The notes beneath the pieces were generated by a model that was given only the letters and a program-made list of their open reading frames with translations, was not told the origin of the DNA and did not search any database. Made by a program: the position numbers and the translations under genes. Below, one piece after another: positions 1-8,641 of a stretch of DNA of 20,063 nt; positions within the stretch are counted from its first letter, which is position 1, and every line of letters starts with the position of its first letter. This DNA is from a virus. The stretch spans positions 1 to 20,063 of IMG/VR virus record IMGVR_UViG_3300006308_000100; one strand, given 5' to 3'.

Positions 1-1602
1 GTTATTAGTAAAAAAGGTATTGACATTGCCGAAATAGAACACGACTTAGAAAGAGATACTTCTACTGACGATTCTGTTAGTACGAATGTTCCAACTAGAA
101 CTGTTGATGTAGTTTATGCTAAAAAAGCCAATGACAGAATTACTCACTATCTGTTAAATGATGCTGAAGCGGCAGAGTTATCAAAAGATTCAAGAATACA
201 CGCGGTACAGACTAAACCTCACCCAGACGCGGCACAAAAATATGAAACACAAACTGGTCAATTTGATAGATCAACTACTAACGGCCAAGATGCAGTTAAT
301 TGGGGATTAAAAAGACACATTCTCGCAGAATACGATTCTGCGGCGGCGGCTAATACATATACAGGAGATTATACTTATTCGTTAGATGGTACAGGTGTTG
401 ACGTTGTTATACAAGACGATGGTGTTGATCCTACAGGACATCCTGAATGGGAAGATGCAAATGGTCAAACAAGATTTGAACAATTCGACTGGAATACAAT
501 TATTGAAGGCTCGATGCCAGCAACCCATTATACTAATCAATCTTCAGAAGATAACGCAGGAGAACACGGAAGTCACGTTGCAGGTATTGTCGCAGGCAAA
601 ACTTACGGCTGGGCTAAAAATGCAAAAATTTATTCAGTAAGAAAATTTGGCGGGACCTCCGGTATGAATGAAGATGACATCTGGGATTGTATAAGACTTT
701 GGCATAACGCTAAAACTGTTGATGCTAACACAGGATTTAAACGTCCTACAATTGTAAATCAAAGTTGGGGCTATAGTTGGTATTATAGTAACGCTAGTTT
801 TGCCGACATACAAACTCTTTTTTACAAAGGTGTAGATCAAAGTATTGCAGTACAAGAATGGAGTAGTGCTAACTTCTTAGCATTTGGTTGTCCTAACAAT
901 AGACATCCAATGGTATATACAGCGGCAGATGTTGAACAAGAACAGTTAACAGATGCAGGAGTAATTTGTTGCAGAGCCGCAGGTAATGGATACCATCCTA
1001 GTGCAGGTGAAAATGCTCCATACTATAGTGGAATTTATGACAGCTACTATACAATGAATGAAACATGGGGTACAGTAGTTCCGGCTGGTCAGCCTATATA
1101 TTATAATCGACCTAGTTCACCACATAGCGAAGATAGTATTTTTGTAGCAAACTTAGAACAGGGCTTATTTGGTACTGAAGAATATATAAGACAAGATAGT
1201 GAACGTGGACCACGAATTGATATAATAGCGGGCGGCGATGATATTACAAGTGCTACAAGTCAAGTAAGCGGCTATAGTTCAAAGCAATTATATCCGGGAA
1301 GTGCAACTCACTATATTGCACGAATAGGTGGCACATCAATGGCATCTCCACAAATTTGTGGAATAGGTGCATTATGGTTACAAATGAATCCAGGTGGAAC
1401 GGCGCAACAATTTAAAGATTTCCTTTATAAAACTGGAAAATCTGGTTCATATGATACTGGAACAGCTGAAGATTTTAATGCTTCTAACGCCATTCCAAGA
1501 CGATATGGAGCACCAGATAGAATATTACATTGGCCATATTCTAGTCCTACCCCATGGGGTTGGAAAGGTAGTAGTGGAAGTAGTACTGCTGGAATAGAAT
1601 AA
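1..1602 (+). CDS. Subtilisin-like serine protease (peptidase S8), 5'-truncated by window edge
   Basis: The frame is open from base 1 to the TAA at 1600-1602, so the true start lies upstream and 533 residues are visible. The S8 triad is complete. Numbering codons from base 1, Asp139 lies in IQDDGVD, His189 in EHGSHVAGIVAG and Ser446 in GGTSMASPQ; the oxyanion Asn lies in RAAGNG. The C-terminus ends in a Gly/Ser-rich tail (GSSGSSTAG). An internal ATG at 514 would exclude the catalytic Asp, so it is not the start. No signal peptide can be judged because the N-terminus is missing. The gene sits directly upstream of fibre-like structural genes, so it is probably a virion-associated or processing protease; that role is inferred. 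The family call is very secure, the biological substrate unknown. Confidence 0.93.
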   Translation, partial: VISKKGIDIAEIEHDLERDTSTDDSVSTNVPTRTVDVVYAKKANDRITHYLLNDAEAAELSKDSRIHAVQTKPHPDAAQKYETQTGQFDRSTTNGQDAVNWGLKRHILAEYDSAAAANTYTGDYTYSLDGTGVDVVIQDDGVDPTGHPEWEDANGQTRFEQFDWNTIIEGSMPATHYTNQSSEDNAGEHGSHVAGIVAGKTYGWAKNAKIYSVRKFGGTSGMNEDDIWDCIRLWHNAKTVDANTGFKRPTIVNQSWGYSWYYSNASFADIQTLFYKGVDQSIAVQEWSSANFLAFGCPNNRHPMVYTAADVEQEQLTDAGVICCRAAGNGYHPSAGENAPYYSGIYDSYYTMNETWGTVVPAGQPIYYNRPSSPHSEDSIFVANLEQGLFGTEEYIRQDSERGPRIDIIAGGDDITSATSQVSGYSSKQLYPGSATHYIARIGGTSMASPQICGIGALWLQMNPGGTAQQFKDFLYKTGKSGSYDTGTAEDFNASNAIPRRYGAPDRILHWPYSSPTPWGWKGSSGSSTAGIE

Positions 1603-1605
1603 ATA
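1598..1605 (+). promoter_or_regulatory. T4-type late promoter-like motif (AATAAATA)
   Basis: AATAAATA matches 7 of 8 bases of the T4 late consensus TATAAATA. It overlaps the end of the protease gene and lies 18 bases before the ATG at 1624, which has a purine-rich ribosome site (aagaagagaga). It would give a short leader for the downstream structural gene. In an AT-rich genome such an 8-mer can arise by chance, but its position in one of the few intergenic gaps supports it. Confidence 0.55.
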
Positions 1606-1623
1606 CATAAGAAGAGAGATAAA

Positions 1624-2328
1624 ATGGCATTACAGAATATTAACATAGGAACACTAGCAAACGACGGCACAGGTGATGATCTACGTGAAGCGTTTATTAA
1701 AGTTAATCAAAACTTTGAGGATTTAGATCTACGATCTCCGGAATCAACTACTGCAAGTAATTTAGGCAACGTTGGTGAAGGAGTTTTTTACCAAAAAGCT
1801 GGTTCTGATTTACAATTTAAAAAATTAGTATCTGGGGCTAATGTTACATTAACAGCTTCAACTAATGGAATTACAGTTAATGCCTTAGGCGGATTACAAC
1901 AACTAAATGTTGTATCTGATTCCGGATCTAAGCAGTTAGTTGACGGTGATACATTAAATATATTTGGAGGAACAGGTGCTGATACAAGTATTAGTGGTAA
2001 TGTTCTAACAGTTAATACAACTACTGAACTGTCAACTGATATTACTCCAGTATTAGGTGGAAATTTAGATGCAAACGGAAACAATCTTATTAATGGCGGC
2101 ACATTAACAGCAAGTACTTTTCAAGGTACTTTTCAAGGAGATTTAGCTGGATTAGTACACGGAATAGACATTAGATTAATTGCTCCTAATACAGCTGGTT
2201 TTAACTTTGGTTCATTTAATTTAGTAGTAACAAGTGTTATTGATTGGTTAATTGCAATTTCTGAAATAGACTTTGGTAGTTTCTTTGTGCCAGACGAAAA
2301 AGATTTTGATGCAGGAACAATAACGTAA
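1624..2328 (+). CDS. Fibre-like structural protein with conserved marine T4-like N-terminal module
   Basis: A 234-residue protein. Its first 35 residues contain the pattern NIGTxANDGTGDDLREAF followed by IKVNQNFEDLD. I recognise this from N-termini of many tail-fibre or adhesin-like proteins of marine T4-like phages, where it probably docks the protein to the virion (inference). The rest is rich in Gly, Thr, Asn and Ser with short beta-prone repeats (for example TPVLGGNLDANGNNLINGG), typical of fibrous phage proteins. No enzymatic motif or transmembrane segment is evident. The start is supported by aagaagagagataaaATG. It lies 21 bases after the protease and 10 bases before the YHYH gene, so the three are probably co-transcribed. 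Exact fibre role and location are uncertain. Confidence 0.75.
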   Translation: MALQNINIGTLANDGTGDDLREAFIKVNQNFEDLDLRSPESTTASNLGNVGEGVFYQKAGSDLQFKKLVSGANVTLTASTNGITVNALGGLQQLNVVSDSGSKQLVDGDTLNIFGGTGADTSISGNVLTVNTTTELSTDITPVLGGNLDANGNNLINGGTLTASTFQGTFQGDLAGLVHGIDIRLIAPNTAGFNFGSFNLVVTSVIDWLIAISEIDFGSFFVPDEKDFDAGTIT

Positions 2329-2338
2329 GGAAATAGAT

Positions 2339-3217
2339 ATGGCTACATTAACAATTACATCAAATGGTTTACCTAATCCGGCGGCGTTTGGAAATGCGTT
2401 CGGAAATAATGATTTTACACCAAACGTAAATACTGCAACTGCACAATCTTATAATTATTCTATTATATATCGTGGAGGCGAAAATACTATTAATGCACAG
2501 GTAACAATTCCTTTAACACCAATAGGAATTATGTCTAATGGTGTTGTATTTTTTAATCCTTCAGTAGGTCCTACAACTGTTCCACCAGGACTAGATCCAG
2601 TTACAGATGCACCTGGTGATGGTTTTGAATATAATGCAGTACAATTTAGAACAAACTTTGGTGGTGACGACGCAGGTGGTTGGCCAGAAATTAACGGACA
2701 ATATCATTATATGTCTGGAATGTTTATGTTTCTTCCAACAGGCTCAGCAGAAACGGGAGCATCATGGGGTGCTACAATGCTAACAAATTCAACCCCAACA
2801 CCAACTTATTACACAGGAACTAATTACAATAGTGATCAGTTTAGACATCCAGATGGTCACAGTAAGATACTTGGATATTGTTTCGATGGATATCCTATTT
2901 ACGGACCTTATTCATATACAGATGCTAATGCAGAATTAGGAACCGCAGTTACTAGAATGACTTCATCATACCAATACTACACAACAGAACCTTCAGGACG
3001 TGGTTACACTTACGGTGAAAAATCTGCTGGTACATTTATTAATGATCATGAATACCAAGTAGGTACTGGTCACTTAGATGTATACAACGGTAGATATAAT
3101 AAAACTCCTGATTATCCAAACGGCACATGGGCATATTACTTAACAGTAGATTCAAACCTCCAACCTGTTTATCCGTACGTAGTTGGTAACTCAACTAAAC
3201 AACAACGAAGCGTTTAA
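2339..3217 (+). CDS. YHYH-domain protein, putative virion component
   Basis: A 292-residue protein. The diagnostic motif QYHYM is at residues 121-125, followed by the His/Tyr/Gly-rich block RHPDGHSKILGYCFDGYPIYGP (169-190, with a conserved Cys181). Near the C-terminus, HLDVYNGRYNKTPDYPNGTWAYYLT completes the YHYH domain pattern. The domain occurs in secreted bacterial proteins and some marine phages; its biochemical function is not established, and the clustered His residues suggest metal binding (inference). There is no obvious signal peptide. The N-terminal 60 residues are beta-rich and lack a domain I recognise. The start has an AGGAAA ribosome site 5 bases upstream. Its place between a fibre-like gene and further late genes suggests it is on the virion. 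Confidence 0.8.
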   Translation: MATLTITSNGLPNPAAFGNAFGNNDFTPNVNTATAQSYNYSIIYRGGENTINAQVTIPLTPIGIMSNGVVFFNPSVGPTTVPPGLDPVTDAPGDGFEYNAVQFRTNFGGDDAGGWPEINGQYHYMSGMFMFLPTGSAETGASWGATMLTNSTPTPTYYTGTNYNSDQFRHPDGHSKILGYCFDGYPIYGPYSYTDANAELGTAVTRMTSSYQYYTTEPSGRGYTYGEKSAGTFINDHEYQVGTGHLDVYNGRYNKTPDYPNGTWAYYLTVDSNLQPVYPYVVGNSTKQQRSV

Positions 3218-3229
3218 CGTTTTAAAATA

Positions 3230-4255
3230 ATGATAGGCGCTTTTTACAAAAGTCGAAAATGGGCTTTGTGGGCGTGGGGCGGTGGTTCCATATTAGCAAT
3301 ATCATTATGGATTCAAGTACAGATTACCGTTGGTATCAATAAATGGTACGGCGGCTTTTATAACTTATTACAAACAGCTGGCGAATATAAAGATAAAGCT
3401 GACATAGGTACAGCATTATTCTACGACAAATTAGTAAGCATCGCTTACTTAAAGGACGGCTTTGAAGGAGAACCTTCATTCGCTGTACTGGCATTTCCGT
3501 ATGTAATACTCGCAGTTGCTACAGGATGGTTTACCCGTTTATACGGATTGCGTTGGCGTGAAGCAATTACATTTGATTACATTCCACGATGGCGTAATGT
3601 TAAAACTGAAATAGAAGGTGCTAGTCAGCGTATTCAAGAAGACTGTAATAGATTTGCTCGTATTGTTGAAAATTTAGGATTACAAGTTGTACGAGCTCTA
3701 ATGACGTTAGTAGCTTTTATTCCTGTATTATGGGCATTAAGTGATGCAGTTACAATTCCATTCTTTAGCGATATTGAAGGTTCGTTAGTATGGACAGCTC
3801 TAGTTGTATCATTAGGCGGCATTGTTATTTCATGGTTTGTTGGTTGGAAACTTCCAGGACTAGAATATAATAATCAAAAAGTAGAAGCCGCATTTAGAAA
3901 GGATTTAGTATTAGGTGAAGACGATAAAGCCAATTACGCACAACCGGAAACGTTATGGAGTCTATTCACTGGTATACGCTTTAACTATCACAGACTTTAT
4001 ATGCATTATGGCTACTTTGACACTTGGCGTATTACTTACGATCAATTTATGATTATTGTACCATACTTAATTGTTGGCCCTAGTTTATTTACAGGTGCTG
4101 TACTATTAGGTGTAGTGGTACAAGTATCAAATGCTTTCCAAAAGGTTCATGGAGGCTTTGCTTTATTCTTAGAAAACTGGACCACAATCACAGAGCTTCG
4201 CAGTATATGGAAGCGTCTACATGAGTTCGAACGTAACTTGACCAAGTATGCATAA
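3230..4255 (+). CDS. SbmA/BacA-type peptide transporter membrane protein, N-terminally shortened
   Basis: A 341-residue integral membrane protein. From memory it matches E. coli SbmA block by block: KWALWAW...INKWYGGFYNLLQTA (10-50), IEGASQRIQEDCNRFA (128-143), LPGLEYNNQKVEAAFRK (208-224) with GED (229-231), NYHRLYMHYGYF (252-263) and NWTTITELRSIWKRLHEFE (316-334). Hydrophobic segments lie near 13-34, 84-102, 148-170, 186-207 and 272-300. SbmA (about 406 residues) is a dimeric proton-driven inner-membrane importer of peptides such as microcins; it lacks the ATPase domain. The phage protein lacks roughly the first 78 residues of SbmA. The start ATG has no clear Shine-Dalgarno and lies 12 bases after the YHYH gene. 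Why a phage carries it among late structural genes is unknown. Family call is strong, function inferred. Confidence 0.88.
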   Translation: MIGAFYKSRKWALWAWGGGSILAISLWIQVQITVGINKWYGGFYNLLQTAGEYKDKADIGTALFYDKLVSIAYLKDGFEGEPSFAVLAFPYVILAVATGWFTRLYGLRWREAITFDYIPRWRNVKTEIEGASQRIQEDCNRFARIVENLGLQVVRALMTLVAFIPVLWALSDAVTIPFFSDIEGSLVWTALVVSLGGIVISWFVGWKLPGLEYNNQKVEAAFRKDLVLGEDDKANYAQPETLWSLFTGIRFNYHRLYMHYGYFDTWRITYDQFMIIVPYLIVGPSLFTGAVLLGVVVQVSNAFQKVHGGFALFLENWTTITELRSIWKRLHEFERNLTKYA

Positions 4256-4293
4256 TATCCGATAAATACTGTAAGTATAGGATACAAAGCATA
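4247..4293. repeat. Imperfect inverted repeat framing a late promoter
   Basis: TATGC (4247-4251) and TATCC (4256-4260) are mirrored by GGATA (4280-4284) and GCATA (4289-4293), with equal 4-base internal gaps. The late promoter-like GATAAATA sits in the centre. The short stems could form a weak hairpin, and the last arm reaches the start codon of the 1167-aa gene. It may be chance in AT-rich DNA. Confidence 0.3.
4261..4268 (+). promoter_or_regulatory. T4-type late promoter-like motif (GATAAATA)
   Basis: GATAAATA, 7 of 8 to the T4 late consensus, lies in the 37-base gap between the SbmA-like gene and the 1167-aa structural gene, 24 bases before the ATG at 4293. The same 8-mer recurs in the gaps at 7801 and 9168, which supports a functional element. 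Confidence 0.65.
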
Positions 4294-7200
4294 TGGCAAA
4301 TTTACCGGTTTGGACACAACTATCAGGGCACATACTAGCAAGTTTAGAGGAAAGAATAACTACTACAGTTAATCTACCTTTAGATCCATCTAGTGCTGAC
4401 CTTGGACAATTATTCAACCCAGAATCAACCGCGTTAAGTAGCGATCCCTTACCTACACTAATAAATTCAACAGTCATAGATATAACTAAAACTTGGTCAC
4501 AAGAACCAAGCGGCTATACATATCCTATATCTATTAGAATTCCTACTATTCCTGCTCTTACAGGTAAAAAAATACCAGTAGCTATATTACTACACGGAAG
4601 TGGCGGAATAGGTAGTAATGAAATTACTATATGGGAAAACTATTTAGGTGATCATATTTTAGTTGCTCCATCAGGATATAATAATACATGGAATCTTGCA
4701 ACTGAAACATCTAAAGCACCTGATATTGATATGCTCAAAGATTTAGTTACAGCATTAAAAGGATTTAATAATGTTGATCAAAGCAAAATAAAATTTGTTG
4801 GGTTTGATACTGGTGCAGGAATGGTGAATAGAGCATTAATTGAAATTGACGACACAGATATTCATTCATATGTAACGATTAGTACACAATTATTTGATCC
4901 ACAATACCGTAACGATACATTTTTCTTTCCAACAACACAAACTGGTCCTAATGCTTCAGATTATAATACAGCTACAGTTCCATTACAAAATAAAAGAATG
5001 TTAACAATTCATGGAGAAAATGACAATGTTATTCCATACAATGGTGGTGTTGCTAATGGCGTAACATTTTTATCTGCTCAAGAATCTGCATTTGCTTTAG
5101 CAAAAAGTCAAGGATACACAGGTGGTATAATTCCAGATGCAGGTGGTGTATTCTACGGAACAAATAATACTTACTATTATAGCTACTTAGGTGGACGAGT
5201 AACACATTATAAAACTGGAACAGGACATACATTAGAAACATTTATGCAAGAAATTGTTCAAGCATTTATGACGTATGTAGTAACTACTGCACCTGCTATC
5301 TTTTTAGAAGCAGGCTCTATTACAACTATTGCACTTAATACAAGTATTGTAAGTTTAATAAGTGGACAATTACCTCCAGGATTAAGATTAGAAGAAAATC
5401 AAATTATAGGAACACCATTTGAAGTCCAACGTAGCACTACATTTGAATTTGTATTACGAGCTACAAACTCTGCCGGAATTGCTGATAGAACATATAATAT
5501 TATTATAAATGGTCCTGATGAACCTGTTTGGACAACTAATGAAGGTAAACTTCCACTAGGACCTAATAATTCTTTTTATATTATAGATAGCAGTATTGTT
5601 GACTTTCAACTACAAGCAATTGATCCAGATTTACCAGCAGGTGACGAACTTGAATATTTTATTGCTGATGGAGATGGCACATTACCTCCAGGTATAAAAC
5701 TAACTGAAGAAGGAAGACTTATAGGAATAGTTGATCCTATTTTAGCATTAGATTTAAGATCTGGTAGTGGCTTTTATGATACTACACAATTTGATAGTTT
5801 TCCATTCGACTTTGGATTAAGAAGTGCTAATGGTTATGAAAGTTTCTTTTATGATACTACAGGATATGATAAATCTATTCCAACACAAAGTCCAAAGAAA
5901 CTTAACAGATTCTTTGAATTTAGAGTAAGTGTTAGTGATGGTGATACAATTGTAAAAAGAAAATTTATAATATTCCTAGTTGGTGACGATTTCTTACGTG
6001 CAGATAATACAATTATGCAAGTTGGTACAGGAATCTTTACAGCTGATAATACATTCCTTAGAACTCCTGTTTGGTTAACTCCTGCTAACATAGGATATAA
6101 ACGAGCAAACAATTATGTAACAATTTACTTAGATGTATTTGATCCTAATACTATTGTTGGAGAACTAGGATATTATTTAGAACAATATAATGACGATGAA
6201 AGTCCTAGTGTGTTACCTCCAGGAATGGCATTAGATGTTAGTACTGGAGAAATTGCAGGACGAGTTCCATATCAACCAGCAGTTACCAAAGAATATAAAT
6301 TTACAGTCGAAGCAAGACGCTTTACTAGTCAAGCAACATTATTAACGGCAAAGCAAAAAACATTTACAGTTAAAATACTAGGTGAAGTTGAAAGTTCTAT
6401 TGTATGGGTAACTATGCCAGACCTAGGAACTATTAAAGCAAACTTTATTAGTACATTTAGCGTAGGGGCAAAAATAATTGCTCAATCAATTACTAGTAAA
6501 GTATTATATAGAATTCTTGGTGGAGAACTACCTCCAGGATTAAAATTAAATCCAAATGGAGAAATTGTTGGTAAAGTAAATCAGTTTAGAAGCCAAAATG
6601 CTGTTTCAGGTGAATGGACTAAAGGTTTAACAACTATTGATAATAATTTACTATTGCTTGATGGTTCTACAACTACTATTGATCGAAAATTTATATTTGA
6701 AGTTGAAGCACGAGACCGTTTTGGATTTAGCGTGTTATCACAGAACTATAATATTATAGTTACTGATCCGGACAATATAAGTTACAGTAACTTATCTGTT
6801 AAGCCTTTCTTAAAACCAGAACAGCGTACAGTTTATAATAACTTTATCGGAGATCCTAATATTTTTACTCCAGCTAAAATTTATAGACCTAATGATCCAG
6901 CATTTGGTTTACAAAAAGAAATTAAAATGCTAATTTATGCAGGAATTGAAACTAAAGAAGTTAGAGAATATGTTGCAGTATCAAGAAAGAATCATTCTAG
7001 AAAACGATTTAAATTAGGTTCAATTAAAACGGCAGTAGCTAAAAAAGCCGGAACAAATGATATTCAATATGAAGTTGTTTACTTAGAAGTAATTGACCCA
7101 TATGATTCAACAACAGACACAAAAGTTAAGTCTGCTTTAAGTATTAAAACTAGACAAGAAATTACTGTAGATAGTGTTGACTATGAAGCATTCGATGATA

Positions 7201-7796
7201 TTACTAAAGAAGGGGCCGGTATTGCAATATTTGAAATAGAAAATTCATTAGGACAAAAAATTCAAGTAGTAGCATTTGGAAACGATCTTGAAATTATTAC
7301 TAGAAATAATGGAACAGTAATTCTTGATGCTAATGGAACTATATTTGTACAATTACAGAATGGAAATATTATACAAGCTGGAAAGATTGCTACAACAACA
7401 AGTGATCCATTTAGATTTAGACCTAGATTTACTCCAGTTAAAACTGATAGTAATGCTATAAGAATTAGTGAAGCACTTAATACTGAACGCTATATTACCA
7501 ATGTAACAAATATGCGTGAAAATGTAAAAACAGTTGGACTTACTGAACGTGATTTCTTACCATTATGGATGACTACAGCTCAAGGTACTTCAGTTCAAGA
7601 ATTAGGCTTTGTAACAGCTATTCCATTATGTTTTTGTAATCCCGGAGAAAGTGCCACTATAGCATTAAATATTGCTAATAGTACCTTTGATTTTAGAATA
7701 TTGGACTTTGAAATTGACAGATATATAATAGATGCAACCGAAGGAAATAGCTATGAGCAGTATATACCTTTCGGGAACTATGCCTTTAATGTTTAA
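4293..7796 (+). CDS. Large structural protein: alpha/beta-hydrolase domain plus Ig-like (He_PIG-type) repeats
   Basis: A 1167-residue protein. Residues about 85-330 look like an alpha/beta-hydrolase of the polyhydroxybutyrate-depolymerase/esterase type: VAILLHGSGGIG (oxyanion-hole strand), nucleophile elbow GFDTGAG (170-176), acid in HGENDNVIPY (Asp244) and His312 in TGTGHTLETF. The usual nucleophile Ser is Asp172. Downstream are at least four Ig-like units of the putative-Ig (He_PIG) type, each marked LPPGxxL...GxIxGxP/V, near residues 358, 468, 640 and 745, with DPD or AxDxxG strands between. A direct repeat (FYDTT, bases about 5774 and 5847) lies in the spacer. The last 400 residues match nothing I recognise. 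The start follows an AGGA site. The architecture suggests a tail-associated adhesin or glycan/ester-binding protein; enzymatic activity is uncertain. Confidence 0.82.
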   Translation: MANLPVWTQLSGHILASLEERITTTVNLPLDPSSADLGQLFNPESTALSSDPLPTLINSTVIDITKTWSQEPSGYTYPISIRIPTIPALTGKKIPVAILLHGSGGIGSNEITIWENYLGDHILVAPSGYNNTWNLATETSKAPDIDMLKDLVTALKGFNNVDQSKIKFVGFDTGAGMVNRALIEIDDTDIHSYVTISTQLFDPQYRNDTFFFPTTQTGPNASDYNTATVPLQNKRMLTIHGENDNVIPYNGGVANGVTFLSAQESAFALAKSQGYTGGIIPDAGGVFYGTNNTYYYSYLGGRVTHYKTGTGHTLETFMQEIVQAFMTYVVTTAPAIFLEAGSITTIALNTSIVSLISGQLPPGLRLEENQIIGTPFEVQRSTTFEFVLRATNSAGIADRTYNIIINGPDEPVWTTNEGKLPLGPNNSFYIIDSSIVDFQLQAIDPDLPAGDELEYFIADGDGTLPPGIKLTEEGRLIGIVDPILALDLRSGSGFYDTTQFDSFPFDFGLRSANGYESFFYDTTGYDKSIPTQSPKKLNRFFEFRVSVSDGDTIVKRKFIIFLVGDDFLRADNTIMQVGTGIFTADNTFLRTPVWLTPANIGYKRANNYVTIYLDVFDPNTIVGELGYYLEQYNDDESPSVLPPGMALDVSTGEIAGRVPYQPAVTKEYKFTVEARRFTSQATLLTAKQKTFTVKILGEVESSIVWVTMPDLGTIKANFISTFSVGAKIIAQSITSKVLYRILGGELPPGLKLNPNGEIVGKVNQFRSQNAVSGEWTKGLTTIDNNLLLLDGSTTTIDRKFIFEVEARDRFGFSVLSQNYNIIVTDPDNISYSNLSVKPFLKPEQRTVYNNFIGDPNIFTPAKIYRPNDPAFGLQKEIKMLIYAGIETKEVREYVAVSRKNHSRKRFKLGSIKTAVAKKAGTNDIQYEVVYLEVIDPYDSTTDTKVKSALSIKTRQEITVDSVDYEAFDDITKEGAGIAIFEIENSLGQKIQVVAFGNDLEIITRNNGTVILDANGTIFVQLQNGNIIQAGKIATTTSDPFRFRPRFTPVKTDSNAIRISEALNTERYITNVTNMRENVKTVGLTERDFLPLWMTTAQGTSVQELGFVTAIPLCFCNPGESATIALNIANSTFDFRILDFEIDRYIIDATEGNSYEQYIPFGNYAFNV

Positions 7797-7800
7797 AGGC

Positions 7801-7808
7801 GATAAATA
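7801..7808 (+). promoter_or_regulatory. T4-type late promoter-like motif (GATAAATA)
   Basis: GATAAATA lies in the 28-base gap after the 1167-aa gene and 16 bases before the ATG at 7825, which has a strong AGAGAGGAA ribosome site between. It is identical to the motifs at 4261 and 9168. Confidence 0.65.
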
Positions 7809-7824
7809 ATAGAGAGGAACACAA

Positions 7825-8391
7825 ATGGCAAGTAATATTGACGATACCAGCATTGATGCTACATATCCTATAGCAGGTCAGGATAATGATAGCCAGGGCT
7901 TCCGTAACAATTTTAGCACCGTAAAGAATAACTTTACTGCGGCTAAAAGTGAAATTGAAGACCTACAAACAAATACAGCCAAACTAAACGCTACTAATGA
8001 CCTTTTAGGTAATGATCTTACCGGTGGGAATTTTGTCGCTAATACAGAAAAACTGTATGCTGGCGGTACAATTGTTGCTCCTCAAAATGTTAGTTTTGCA
8101 AATGGTAATTTTCAAACATTTACTATAGGGGGCAATATAACACTAACCTTTACAGATTGGCCTGTTGCTAATAAAGTTGCTAGAATTCGTATAATGCTAT
8201 TAGACACACTTGGCGACAGTACTGCCCGAACAGTTACTTGGGCAACAGAGGGCGGCGGTGCTATTAAATATGATGCAAGTTTTCCTTCACCATTTGTTGT
8301 AGCCAGTAATGAAAATCCAATGGTTATTGACGTTTGGACTGCTGACGGAGGTACTACAGTATTTGCTCATTACGTTAGTACGTTTACTTAA
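7825..8391 (+). CDS. Structural/fibre-like protein with recurrent N-terminal helical module
   Basis: A 188-residue protein. The N-terminus (residues 6-50: IDDTSIDATYPIAGQDNDSQ, then GFRNNFSTVKNNFTAAKSEIEDLQ) resembles the module at the start of the protein at 1624: a short extended stretch, a D-S/T-G-type turn, then an amphipathic helix with the NF...NNF pattern. I recognise this from marine T4-like virion proteins. The remainder is a compact beta-rich domain (TFTIGGNITLTFTDWP, RTVTWATEGGGAIKYD, NPMVIDVWTADGGTTVFAHYV) like phage receptor-binding or fibre-tip domains. There is no signal peptide or enzyme motif. It has its own late promoter-like motif and an AGAGAGGAA ribosome site. A tail-fibre or fibre-attached role is likely but inferred. 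Confidence 0.72.
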   Translation: MASNIDDTSIDATYPIAGQDNDSQGFRNNFSTVKNNFTAAKSEIEDLQTNTAKLNATNDLLGNDLTGGNFVANTEKLYAGGTIVAPQNVSFANGNFQTFTIGGNITLTFTDWPVANKVARIRIMLLDTLGDSTARTVTWATEGGGAIKYDASFPSPFVVASNENPMVIDVWTADGGTTVFAHYVSTFT

Positions 8392-8401
8392 TAGGTAGGG
8401 T

Positions 8402-8629
8402 ATGTTACACCCATTTACTCAAAACGTTTCTGAACTCTCTGACAAAGAAATCGACGAAAAACTTTCAGATTTAACTAAAAAATTTTTCCAAACCCGCAAC
8501 CCAGACGCAAAAAGCCAAATCCAATTACTGATGAATAGCTATAAGTTAGAGATCAGCGAACGCCAAATTAAAGCAAGACTTTTAGGAAATGACAATAAAG
8601 GTCTTGACAAACTGATCGATATCAGTTAA
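8402..8629 (+). CDS. Conserved small T4-like phage protein, function unknown
   Basis: A 75-residue soluble protein, predicted almost fully helical, with the pattern LSDKEIDEKLSDLTKKFF..RNP...QIQLLMNSYKLEI. I recall close relatives of this size in cyanomyoviruses, always as hypothetical proteins. There are no Cys residues, no membrane segment and no enzyme motif. The start at 8402 follows a GGTAGGG stretch very close to the ATG. It lies 10 bases after the preceding fibre-like gene and 12 before the Pol III alpha-like gene, so it is probably co-transcribed with them. Confidence 0.7.
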   Translation: MLHPFTQNVSELSDKEIDEKLSDLTKKFFQTRNPDAKSQIQLLMNSYKLEISERQIKARLLGNDNKGLDKLIDIS

Positions 8630-8641
8630 AATACTTTATAA

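Noticed and set aside
514-1602. Protease gene starting at ATG 514
   Set aside because: The frame is open upstream to base 1 and contains the catalytic Asp, so 514 is internal.
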